DNA of 8,543 nt from Streptosporangiaceae bacterium (lineage in GTDB: Bacteria > Actinomycetota > Actinomycetes > Streptosporangiales > Streptosporangiaceae). Every line of letters starts with the position of its first letter. Position 1 is the first letter of the stretch. Below the pieces are notes generated by a model. The model was not told where the DNA came from. It did not search any database and was given only the letters and a program-made list of their open reading frames with translations. The stretch spans positions 1 to 8,543 of the forward strand of contig JASHTQ010000399.1 of assembly GCA_030040475.1 (NCBI GenBank), given 5' to 3'. Below, piece after piece: positions 1 through 6,410 of the stretch. A program made the position numbers and the translations under genes.

Positions 1-716
1 CCATCGGCCAGCCGGTCCAGCGCGGCGGCCAGCGCCCTTGTCTCCAGGTGGTGCGGCGTCCCTGTCAGGGTGCCGCGGCCGGGCCGCAGCCACCGGTCCC
101 GCCAGTCAAGCAGGGACAGGATCGAGTCGCGCGGCGCGGCCGGGTTGGCCGCGAGCGCGTCCCATCCGCGCGGGCTGACCACGGCGGCCGACACCCCGGC
201 GGGCCCGCCCAGCGCCTTCTGCGGCCCGATGATCACCAGGTCAAGGCCCCACTCGTCGATGAGCAGCGGTTCGGCCCCGACGGAGGCGACCGCGTCGACG
301 ACGAGGAGCGCGCCCGCCTGCCTGGCCAGCGCGGCGATCAAGGCCAGCGGGTTCACCACGCCGGTGGCGGCCTCGGCGTGGACCACCACGACCGCGTCGT
401 AGCCGCCCGGTGCGCGCAGCGCCGACTCGACCATGGCGACGCTGACCGCCCGGCCGCCGAGGGCGGGCAGGCTGGTGACCTTCGCGCCGCCGCCGCCGAG
501 CCAGGTGCCGAGCAGCGCGCCGTAGGGTCCTGTCACGATGTTCAGCACCCGCCTGCCTGGCCCGCCGATGCCGCGCGCGGCGGCCTCCAGGCCGAGCACC
601 GCCTCGCCCTGCAGCACGATGACGTCGTGGCGGGTCCGCAGCAGGCCCGCCAGCGTGTCCTCGACCGCGGCGCAGAATGCGGCCGTGACCGGCCGTCCGG
701 CCTCGTCGGCGGTCAT
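1..716 (-). CDS. Class V (fold type I) aminotransferase, pyridoxamine-pyruvate/alanine-glyoxylate aminotransferase-like; C-terminus beyond window
   Basis: This is the last visible gene of the transporter operon; 238 codons are present and the 3' end is cut by the window edge. Seen: a GEAVLGLEAAA segment (residues 37-47), Asp141 in VVDAVASVG (cofactor ring-nitrogen contact by family knowledge), and Lys167 in GPQKALGGPAG, the expected Schiff-base lysine. Class V enzymes of this branch transfer an amino group to glyoxylate or pyruvate in the cytoplasm. The ANPAAPRDSILSLLDW stretch and the GEA in place of the usual SGT recall pyridoxamine-pyruvate aminotransferase; this is from memory, not from a search. 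The ATG at 716 overlaps the ATPase stop as ATGA, matching every other junction in the operon. With this start the protein lacks about 25-30 N-terminal residues, including the usual GP motif. An in-frame GTG at 779 would add 21 residues. Family call firm, substrate uncertain. Confidence 0.85.
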   Translation of the reverse strand, partial: MTADEAGRPVTAAFCAAVEDTLAGLLRTRHDVIVLQGEAVLGLEAAARGIGGPGRRVLNIVTGPYGALLGTWLGGGGAKVTSLPALGGRAVSVAMVESALRAPGGYDAVVVVHAEAATGVVNPLALIAALARQAGALLVVDAVASVGAEPLLIDEWGLDLVIIGPQKALGGPAGVSAAVVSPRGWDALAANPAAPRDSILSLLDWRDRWLRPGRGTLTGTPHHLETRALAAALDRLAD

Positions 717-1699
717 GCCGGGCCCGGCCCGGCGGCCGGCTGATGCCCGGGCGCGGGCGGCTGGTCGCGGTAATGGCACGCGGCGAGGTGGCGCTGGGGG
801 CTGGTGACCTGGGTCAATTGGGGTTCTTCCGTCCTGCACCTGTCGGTGGCGATCGGGCAGCGGGGATGAAATGCGCAGCCGCGTGGCCGGCCGGCGTCCG
901 CCGGTACCTCCAGCCGGATCGGGACCGGCGCGGGCGGCGCGTGCAGCCTCGGGGCGGCGGCAAGCAGCGCCCGGGTATAGGGGTGGCGGGGGTTGCCGAA
1001 GATCTCGTCCCGGCCGGCGATCTCCACGATGCGGCCCAGGTACATCACCGCGACCTGCTCGCACACCTGTCGGACCACCGCGAGATTGTGCGAGATCAGC
1101 AGCAGCCCGAGGCCGAGCCGTTCCCTGAGCTCGCCGAAGGTGGCCAGGATGACGGCCTGCACCGAGACGTCCAGCGCGGATACCGGCTCGTCGGCGACGA
1201 GCAGGCGAGGCTCCACGGCGAGCGCCCTGGCGATCGCGACCCGCTGCCGCTGGCCGCCGGAGAACGAGACGGGCAGCCGGTCAAGCGCGTCGGCGGGCAG
1301 CCCGACCTGCTCGACAAGCTCCGCGCAGCGGCGTGCCGCGGCGGGCCCGGTCGCGAGGCCGTGCACGGCGAGGAGCTCGGCCAGGACCCGGCGGACGGTC
1401 AGCCTCGGATTGAGCGAGGAGTAGGGATCCTGGAACACCAGCTGCACCGCCCGCTGCTGGGCGCGGCTGCGCCGGGCGCCCAGCGGGTGCCCGTCCAGCA
1501 GGATCTGGCCCGACGACGGCGTGGTCAGCCCGACGATGCTGCGCGCGACCGTCGTCTTGCCGCAGCCCGACTCGCCGACCAGGCCGACGGCACCGCCGGG
1601 GGCCACGCTGAGCGAGACGCCGTCCACCGCTCGCAGCGCGCTGCGGCCGGCCGCCGGGTAGCTGACCCGCAGCTCCCTGATCTGCAGGCCCGCGTTCAT
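713..1699 (-). CDS. Dipeptide/oligopeptide-type ABC transporter ATPase, DppF/OppF-like
   Basis: A 328-residue cytoplasmic ATPase, one of two that power the importer. Seen in order: Walker A GESGCGKT (42-49), Q-loop FQDPYSSLNP (89-98), signature FSGGQRQR (146-153, Phe where Leu is usual), Walker B LLVADE (166-171), switch His204 in LLISHNL, then the family-specific oligopeptide C-terminal region with HPYTRALLAAAP and four cysteines in GCAFHPRC, a following Cys, and AACH. VFQDPYSSLNP is typical of the DppF/OppF half. The ATG at 1699 forms an ATGA overlap with the upstream ATPase stop; a longer open frame to 1792 begins with low-complexity sequence inside the upstream gene and is rejected. A proline/alanine-rich tail of about 20 residues follows the last cysteine. 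Substrate cannot be read from the ATPase. Confidence 0.95.
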   Translation of the reverse strand: MNAGLQIRELRVSYPAAGRSALRAVDGVSLSVAPGGAVGLVGESGCGKTTVARSIVGLTTPSSGQILLDGHPLGARRSRAQQRAVQLVFQDPYSSLNPRLTVRRVLAELLAVHGLATGPAAARRCAELVEQVGLPADALDRLPVSFSGGQRQRVAIARALAVEPRLLVADEPVSALDVSVQAVILATFGELRERLGLGLLLISHNLAVVRQVCEQVAVMYLGRIVEIAGRDEIFGNPRHPYTRALLAAAPRLHAPPAPVPIRLEVPADAGRPRGCAFHPRCPIATDRCRTEEPQLTQVTSPQRHLAACHYRDQPPAPGHQPAAGPGPA

Positions 1700-2685
1700 C
1701 GCTGGCTCACCAGGTCGCTGTGCAGGCACGCGCTCAGCCGCTCGCCGCCCGCACCCGCCACCGCCAGCAGCGGCACCGGCGCGACCGTGCACTCGGGCCC
1801 GGCCAGCGGGCAGCGCGGCTGGAAGGAGCAGCCCGGCGGCAGCCGGGCCGGATCGGGGATCGTGCCGGGGATGGGCCGCGGCGGGGCGTCGCCCTCGTCG
1901 AGGTCGACGACCGCGGCAAGCAGCGCGCTGGTGTACGGGTGCGCGGGCGCGGTCAGCACCTCGCTTACCGGGCCGGTCTCGACAATGCGCCCGGTGTACA
2001 TGACGGCGATCTCGTCGCAGACCTGCCCGATGACGGCGATGTCATGGCTGACGAAGATCAGCGCGAACCCGAGCTGGCTGCGCAGGCTGCGGATCAGCTC
2101 GAGTACCTGCGCCTGCACGGTCACGTCCAACGCGGTGGTGGGCTCGTCGCACAGCAGCACCTCCGGCCGGGCGGCCAGCGCGATCGCGATCGCCACCCGC
2201 TGCCGCATGCCGCCGGACAGCTGATGCGGATACGCGTGCGCGCGTGCCGCCGGGCTGGGGATGCCGACCAGCTCGAGGAGCTCGATGGCGCGCGCCCAGG
2301 CGGCGCCGCGGCCCATCCCGAGGACCAGGCGCGGCACCTCCGCGATCTGCGCGCCGACGGTCTGCACCGGGTTCAGCGCGCTGAGCGAATCCTGGAAGAC
2401 CATCGCCATCCGCCGGCGCCTGGCCCGCCGTGCCCCGCGTCCGGCGAGCGGCAGCCGCCCGCCCGCCAGCGTGACCGAGCCACCGTCCGGCCAGACCGAG
2501 GGCGGCAGCAGGGCCATCAGCGCGCGCAGCGTCAGGCTCTTGCCGGATCCGGACTCGCCGACGATGCCGAGCGCCCGGCCGGCCGGCAGCCGCAGCGAGA
2601 CCTCGTCCACCACCCGGTATGACCGGCTGCGGTGCCCGGCCCGCACCGACAGGCCGTCCACCTGGAGCAACGTCAGCCCGGTCAC
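1696..2685 (-). CDS. Dipeptide/oligopeptide-type ABC transporter ATPase, DppD/OppD-like
   Basis: A 329-residue ATPase, partner of the downstream DppF-like protein. Seen: Walker A GESGSGKS (43-50), Q-loop VFQDSLSALNP (96-106), signature LSGGMRQR (156-163), Walker B VLLCDE (176-181), switch His214 in FVSHDI, and a C-terminal oligopeptide domain with HPYTSALLAAV, GCSFQPRC, a third Cys and a terminal ACLH. SGGMRQR plus a Ser after the Walker A Lys is typical of DppD/OppD rather than DppF. The GTG at 2685 overlaps the permease stop as GTGA and gives an N-terminus (VTGLTLLQVDGLSV) that fits the family. The frame stays open to an ATG at 2781, but that adds 32 arginine-rich residues antisense-like in composition and overlapping the permease gene, so it is rejected. 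Confidence 0.95.
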   Translation of the reverse strand: MTGLTLLQVDGLSVRAGHRSRSYRVVDEVSLRLPAGRALGIVGESGSGKSLTLRALMALLPPSVWPDGGSVTLAGGRLPLAGRGARRARRRRMAMVFQDSLSALNPVQTVGAQIAEVPRLVLGMGRGAAWARAIELLELVGIPSPAARAHAYPHQLSGGMRQRVAIAIALAARPEVLLCDEPTTALDVTVQAQVLELIRSLRSQLGFALIFVSHDIAVIGQVCDEIAVMYTGRIVETGPVSEVLTAPAHPYTSALLAAVVDLDEGDAPPRPIPGTIPDPARLPPGCSFQPRCPLAGPECTVAPVPLLAVAGAGGERLSACLHSDLVSQR

Positions 2686-3512
2686 CGCGGCCTCAGCACG
2701 TCGGCCAGCCCGTCGCCGAGCAGCGACAGGCCGATCCCGGTCAGCACCACCGCGATGCCGGGGAAGGTGGCAAGCTCCCACCTGGTGGTCAGGAACTGCT
2801 GCCCGTCGCCGATCATCGCGCCCCAGTCAGGCGTCGGCGGCTGGATGCCGAGCCCGAAGTAGCCGAGGGTCACCACGGCCACGATGACAAGGACGATGTC
2901 GCTGAAGATGTAGACGATCGCCTGCGTGATCGTGTTCGGCAGCACGTGCCTGACCATGACCCGCAGGTCGCTCAGGCCCCCGGTCCTGGCCGCGGCCACG
3001 TAGTCGGACTCGCGGACCACCAGCGTCGTGCTCCGCACGATCCGCGCGTAGACCACCCAGTCGGCCACCGCGAACGCGATGAAGATCCCGGTGACCCCCG
3101 TCCCCGCCACGAACACCAGGGCGATGACCAGGACGTAGAACGGGAACGCGATCAGCACGTCGACCACGCGCATGATCACGTTGTCCACCCAGCCGCCGTA
3201 AAGGCCCGCCAGCGTGCCCATCATCGTGCCGAAGCAGAACGGGAACAGCACCGCGAGCACCCCGACGAGCAGGTCCGTGCGCCCCGCGAACAGCAGCCGG
3301 GACAGCTCGTCCCGGCCGAGCTCGTCGGTGCCGAGCAGGTGGCGGGCCGAGGGCCCGGCCAGGATCCCGTACAGATCCTGGTGGTCGGGCGAGTACGGGC
3401 TGATGACCGGGGCCAGCAGGAACGCCAGGACCAGCAGGCCGGTCAGCACCCCTCCGGCCACCAGCGTCGGACTCCGCAAGGCCCTGGGCAGGACCCGGCC
3501 GGCCCCGGTCAC
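2682..3512 (-). CDS. ABC importer permease, DppC/OppC-like
   Basis: A 276-residue inner-membrane permease subunit. An N-terminal hydrophobic helix (about 16-37) leads into the DppC-typical HLLGTDELGRDELSRLLFAGR region (58-78). Further hydrophobic segments follow at about 81-104, 116-137, 140-155, 198-222 and 248-266. The cytoplasmic coupling (EAA-type) loop is DYVAAARTGG...HVLPN (170-193), where it contacts an ATPase by family knowledge. The GTG start at 3512 gives a GTGA overlap with the DppB-like gene, and the stop gives a GTGA overlap with the DppD-like ATPase. Length and motif order are normal for the family. Confidence 0.95.
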   Translation of the reverse strand: MTGAGRVLPRALRSPTLVAGGVLTGLLVLAFLLAPVISPYSPDHQDLYGILAGPSARHLLGTDELGRDELSRLLFAGRTDLLVGVLAVLFPFCFGTMMGTLAGLYGGWVDNVIMRVVDVLIAFPFYVLVIALVFVAGTGVTGIFIAFAVADWVVYARIVRSTTLVVRESDYVAAARTGGLSDLRVMVRHVLPNTITQAIVYIFSDIVLVIVAVVTLGYFGLGIQPPTPDWGAMIGDGQQFLTTRWELATFPGIAVVLTGIGLSLLGDGLADVLRPR

Positions 3513-4450
3513 CTGAGCCTGATCCGAGGATCGAGCCGCGCGGCGACCAGGTCGGTCAGCAGGTTGATGAGCACCACGCTGGTGGCGAGCACCAGCGTGA
3601 CGGCCTGCACCACCGGGAAATCGCGGTTGAGGATCGAGCCGAGCAGCAGCGAGCCGAGGCCGTTGAGCGCGAACACCTGCTCCACCACGACCGTGCTGCC
3701 GACCAGGTAGGCGATGTTGAGGCCGAGCAGCGTCACCGTGGGGATCACCGCGTTCCTTGCCACGTGCCAGGTCAGCACGCGCAGCTCGGACAGTCCCTTG
3801 GCCCGCGCGGTCGCGACGTAATCGGAGTCGAGCACCTCGATCATGCCGACCCGCAGGCTGCGCACCAGCAGCGGGACGATCGCCAGCGACGCGGTCAGGC
3901 CCGGCAGCACCAGCGAGCGCAGGTCGCCGGCCGGCGAGGTGCCCGTCCCGCCGACCGGCAGCAGGTGCAGCCGGAGCGCGAAGATCTCGATCAGCACGAT
4001 GCCGAACCAGAACGACGGCATGCCGAGCCCCACCACCGTGACCGCGCGGACGGCATGATCAAGAACCCGGTCCTGCCGTGAAGCGGCCACCGTCGCGAGC
4101 GGCACCGTAATGAGCACCGCGAACACGGTCGCCACCGCCACCAGCGCCGCGGTCAGCCCGATCCGGCTGGCGATCAGCGACGCCACCGGGGTCTTGTAGA
4201 TATAGGAATCGCCGAGCCGCAGGGTCAGCAGGCCGGCCACGAAGTGCCCGAACTGCTGCGGCAGCGCCTGGCTGAGCCCCCACTGGCGGCGCAGCGCCGC
4301 CACCGCCGCCGGCGTCGCGTGCTCGCCGAGCACCGCGGCCGCCGGGTCGCCGGGCACCGCGTGCATGAGCAGGAACGTCGTCACGGTCACGCCGAACACG
4401 ACGAGCAGCGCGAACCCCAGGCGGCGGGCGAGGTAGGAGCGCGCTATCAC
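3509..4450 (-). CDS. ABC importer permease, DppB/OppB-like
   Basis: A 313-residue inner-membrane permease that pairs with the DppC-like subunit. Seen: an N-terminal YLARRLGFALLVVFGVTVTT transmembrane start, the DppB hallmark HAVPGDPAAAVLG (30-42), several hydrophobic helices, the EAA-type loop DYVATARAKGLSELRVLTW...RN (about 210-233), the GLGSLLL segment and the C-terminal LDPRIRLR, all family features. The GTG at 4450 overlaps the binding-protein stop as GTGA and gives a standard-length protein. The same frame is open to 5749, but that extension runs inside the binding-protein gene with arginine/glycine-rich shadow sequence and is not part of the protein. The loop ends HVARN where HVLRN is more common; otherwise nothing is missing. 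Confidence 0.95.
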   Translation of the reverse strand: MIARSYLARRLGFALLVVFGVTVTTFLLMHAVPGDPAAAVLGEHATPAAVAALRRQWGLSQALPQQFGHFVAGLLTLRLGDSYIYKTPVASLIASRIGLTAALVAVATVFAVLITVPLATVAASRQDRVLDHAVRAVTVVGLGMPSFWFGIVLIEIFALRLHLLPVGGTGTSPAGDLRSLVLPGLTASLAIVPLLVRSLRVGMIEVLDSDYVATARAKGLSELRVLTWHVARNAVIPTVTLLGLNIAYLVGSTVVVEQVFALNGLGSLLLGSILNRDFPVVQAVTLVLATSVVLINLLTDLVAARLDPRIRLR

Positions 4451-6060
4451 CTCAGCCAGACATTCTCCAGACGATAGGCGCCGCCCGGGTTGACCGCGAA
4501 GCCCTGCACGTTGTCGGCGTAGGCGTACAGGTAGGGCGGGTAGTCGAGCGGCACGAACGGCGCGTCCCCCGCCACGATCGACTGGATCTGCGCGTACAGG
4601 CTGGCCCGCTTGGCCGAGTCGAACTCCGCCTCGGCCTGGTGCACGAGGCTGATGGCCTGCGGGTTGTCGTAGTTGGACCAGTACGACTGCGAGCCGCCGT
4701 TCTTGACGTCGACCTCGAACGAGGCCATCTCGTCCGGGTCGCTGATGTCGTTGATCGCGTAGTCGATGAACATGTCGTAGTCGAGCTTCTGGAACGTCGT
4801 CTCGAACGCGGCGTGGTCGAGCTGCTTGATCTGCACGGTGATGTCGATCGCCGCCAGCTGCTGCTGGATGATCTGGGCGAACTCGGTCCACTTCTCCACC
4901 CCGCCGGAGATCAGCAGCGAGGTGGTGAAGCCCTTCGGGTAGGCCGACTGGGCCAGCTCGGCCTTGGCGTCGGCCAGGCTGTAGGCCAGTACCGGCGTAT
5001 CGGCCGAGTAGTACTGCAGGCTCGGCGGGAAGAACGACCCGCCCGGCTTGGCCGTCCCGAACGAGGTCGCCGCCACCAGCGCGGGTCGGTTGATCGCGTA
5101 GGTGATGGCCCGCCGGACGTGCCGGTCGGCGAACTGGGGCAGCTTCTCGTTGAACACGAGCAGGTCGACCTGCCACGCCGGGTACTCGCCGACGGTGAAG
5201 CCGGGCTTGGCCCGCAGCGACGCCACGTTCGACGGCGGCACCGAGTCGATCAGGTCGGCCTGCCCGCCGGACAGCTGCAGCAGCCGCTGGTTGTCGTCGG
5301 AGACGTAATTCAGCTGGACGGCATCCAGGTAGGGCTTGCCTGCCTGCCAGTACCTCGGATTGCGCCGCAACGTGAGGTTGCTGTCCGGCACCAGCGTGTC
5401 CAGCAGGAACGGTCCCGTGCCGACCGGGTGGGCGAAGAAGTCGGACTCGGACTTGCCGCCGAAGTCCTTCGGCACGATCGCGTTGGCGAACACCGAGATG
5501 TCGGAAAGGAACGGCGCCCACGGCTCGCTGAGCGTGATGACCACGGTGGACGTGTCCTGCGCGGTCACCTTCTTGATCGCGAAGTCGAGGAAGCCGAGCG
5601 GCCCGTTGACGTTGGCCGCCTCCCGCTCGATGGAGAAGACCACGTCGTCGGCGGTCAGCGGGGTGCCGTCGGAGAACGTGACGCCCGGCCGCAGGCCGAA
5701 CGTCCACGTGAGGTGGTCCGTGCTGTTGGTAGAGCTCTGGGCCAGCCACGGCGTCAGCTGGCCGGCCGGGCTGGTGACGAACAGCGGCTCGAAGATCTTG
5801 TCGAGCGTGTACACGTCGCCGGCGATGATCGAGTTCGCCGGGTCGAGCTGGGTGGGCGCCACGCTGCGGGCGAAGGTCAACGTGCCGCCGCGCTTCGGCG
5901 CGCCGGAACTGGCGGCACCGGAGGTGGCCGATCCGCTCGGCGCGCTGGCGGACGAGCCGCAGGCCGCCAGCGCGCTGCCCAGGATGATGGCGAATGAGCC
6001 CTGACCGCCGTACCGGAGCAAGTCCCGTCTGCTCAGACTGCCCGGATGAGTTCTGCCCAT
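4447..6060 (-). CDS. Tat-type lipoprotein solute-binding protein of peptide ABC importer (SBP_bac_5 family)
   Basis: The 537-residue extracytoplasmic receptor and first gene of the operon. Its N-terminus has a twin-arginine motif SRRDLL (10-15), a hydrophobic stretch, and lipobox LAAC with Cys34 as the likely lipidated residue, followed by a Ser/Ala/Gly-rich linker. It should be exported folded and anchored on the outer face of the membrane. Family 5 motifs are clear: KRGGTLTFA, FSDGTPLTADDVVFSIER, HPVGTGPFLL and HVRRAITYAINRPAL. The family binds peptides, nickel, glutathione, opines and other solutes, so the ligand is open. The ATG at 6060 is preferred over an in-frame ATG at 6090: it has a GAAGGGA ribosome-binding site 5 nt upstream, and a TATAAT box lies directly before 6090, which would put transcription initiation inside the longer form. 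Confidence 0.95.
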   Translation of the reverse strand: MGRTHPGSLSRRDLLRYGGQGSFAIILGSALAACGSSASAPSGSATSGAASSGAPKRGGTLTFARSVAPTQLDPANSIIAGDVYTLDKIFEPLFVTSPAGQLTPWLAQSSTNSTDHLTWTFGLRPGVTFSDGTPLTADDVVFSIEREAANVNGPLGFLDFAIKKVTAQDTSTVVITLSEPWAPFLSDISVFANAIVPKDFGGKSESDFFAHPVGTGPFLLDTLVPDSNLTLRRNPRYWQAGKPYLDAVQLNYVSDDNQRLLQLSGGQADLIDSVPPSNVASLRAKPGFTVGEYPAWQVDLLVFNEKLPQFADRHVRRAITYAINRPALVAATSFGTAKPGGSFFPPSLQYYSADTPVLAYSLADAKAELAQSAYPKGFTTSLLISGGVEKWTEFAQIIQQQLAAIDITVQIKQLDHAAFETTFQKLDYDMFIDYAINDISDPDEMASFEVDVKNGGSQSYWSNYDNPQAISLVHQAEAEFDSAKRASLYAQIQSIVAGDAPFVPLDYPPYLYAYADNVQGFAVNPGGAYRLENVWLR

Positions 6061-6065
6061 CAACG

Positions 6066-6072
6066 TCCCTTC
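6066..6072 (-). promoter_or_regulatory. Ribosome-binding site of the solute-binding protein gene
   Basis: On the minus strand the bases read GAAGGGA, ending 5 nt before the ATG at 6060. This placement decides between the two in-frame ATGs (6060 and 6090) in favour of 6060. Confidence 0.7.
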
Positions 6073-6090
6073 TCGATTTTTCCGACTCAT

Positions 6091-6096
6091 ATTATA
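6091..6096 (-). promoter_or_regulatory. Probable -10 box of the importer operon promoter
   Basis: The minus strand has a perfect TATAAT in a locally AT-rich patch of an otherwise GC-rich region. Transcription would start near 6084, giving a leader of about 24 nt carrying the ribosome-binding site. No good -35 box is seen at 16-18 bp spacing (the 17-bp position reads GTGCTG), and there is no extended -10 TG. The promoter may therefore need an activator; that is inference. Confidence 0.5.
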
Positions 6097-6199
6097 GGAT
6101 TTGGGCCAGGTTACAGCACGGCTTTCCAGGCATGACCGCGCACAGTAGTGATCGCGGGTGCCGCGCCGCGGCTCCGCCCGGCTACGCCCCGCTCGGCAC

Positions 6200-6312
6200 G
6201 CACGGGCTCAGGCCGTGCTACCACCGCCCGTTCTGATTCACTTGATTTTTTTTCAGAACGAACCGTGGTGCGCCGCCAGCGCACGGTGGATGTGCGGACG
6301 GCGCCTGCGCCG
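6200..6312 (-). terminator. Candidate hairpin cluster downstream of the DrrAB-like operon
   Basis: Three short perfect stems lie 100-210 bases past the permease stop. GCACGG/CCGTGC has a 7-nt loop (6200-6218), GTGCGC/GCGCAC a 5-nt loop (6268-6284) and CGGCG/CGCCG a 4-nt loop (6299-6312). None is followed by a U-tract in the direction of transcription, so a classical intrinsic terminator is not shown. GC-rich hairpins without U-tracts are proposed as terminators in actinobacteria, but short stems also arise by chance at this base composition. Confidence 0.25.
6230..6259. repeat. Perfect 7-bp inverted repeat flanking an A8/T8 tract
   Basis: GTTCTGA (6230-6236) and TCAGAAC (6253-6259) are perfect inverted copies separated by 16 bases that end in a T8 run on the plus strand (6245-6252, then one T of the arm). 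It lies about 135 bp upstream of the importer -10 box and about 150 bp after the ABC-2 permease stop. It could be a regulator binding site or a structured RNA element; its AT content stands out in this region. Function unknown. Confidence 0.45.
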
Positions 6313-6410
6313 CCGCGATCACGTCGGGCCTGGCCGCGTGGACCTGGGAAAGGATGAAGAAACCGGCCGTGCTGATCGGCTGGTCCGCCAGACAGTGCCC
6401 GCTCACGACA

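Larger units (their letters stand above)
6097..6410. other. Intergenic region without a convincing gene
   Basis: This stretch separates the ABC-2 permease stop from the importer promoter; both flanking operons run on the minus strand. It contains short hairpins (6200-6218, 6268-6284, 6299-6312), a 7-bp inverted repeat around an A8/T8 tract (6230-6259), and a CCGCG/CGCGG pair around 6137-6157. A minus-strand open frame of about 62 codons from a GTG at 6406 to 6218 has no recognisable domain and is not called. No tRNA or known RNA family was recognised. Confidence 0.6.

Noticed and set aside
743..2224. Plus-strand open frame of 493 codons
   Set aside because: Antisense to two ATPase genes with all ABC motifs; its protein is Arg/Gly/Asp-rich without domains, a typical high-GC shadow.
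4451..5749. N-terminal extension of the DppB-like permease frame
   Set aside because: It lies inside the binding-protein gene in another frame and is Arg/Gly-rich; the GTG at 4450 gives a normal-length permease.
4639..5997. Plus-strand open frame of 452 codons
   Set aside because: Fully antisense to the solute-binding protein gene; composition is shadow-like (repeated Val-Asp, Arg, Gly) and no domain is seen.
6162..6174. GCCGCG/CGCGGC palindrome
   Set aside because: Only one base separates the arms, so no hairpin forms as drawn, and such GC palindromes are expected by chance here.
6230..6259. Intrinsic terminator at the T8 run
   Set aside because: The run is in the loop of the dyad, not after a stem, and is T-rich on the plus strand whereas both flanking operons are transcribed from the minus strand.
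6218..6406. Possible small minus-strand gene of about 62 codons after the ABC-2 permease
   Set aside because: GTG start without a ribosome-binding site, no recognisable motif, and it reads through the hairpins and the A8 tract.
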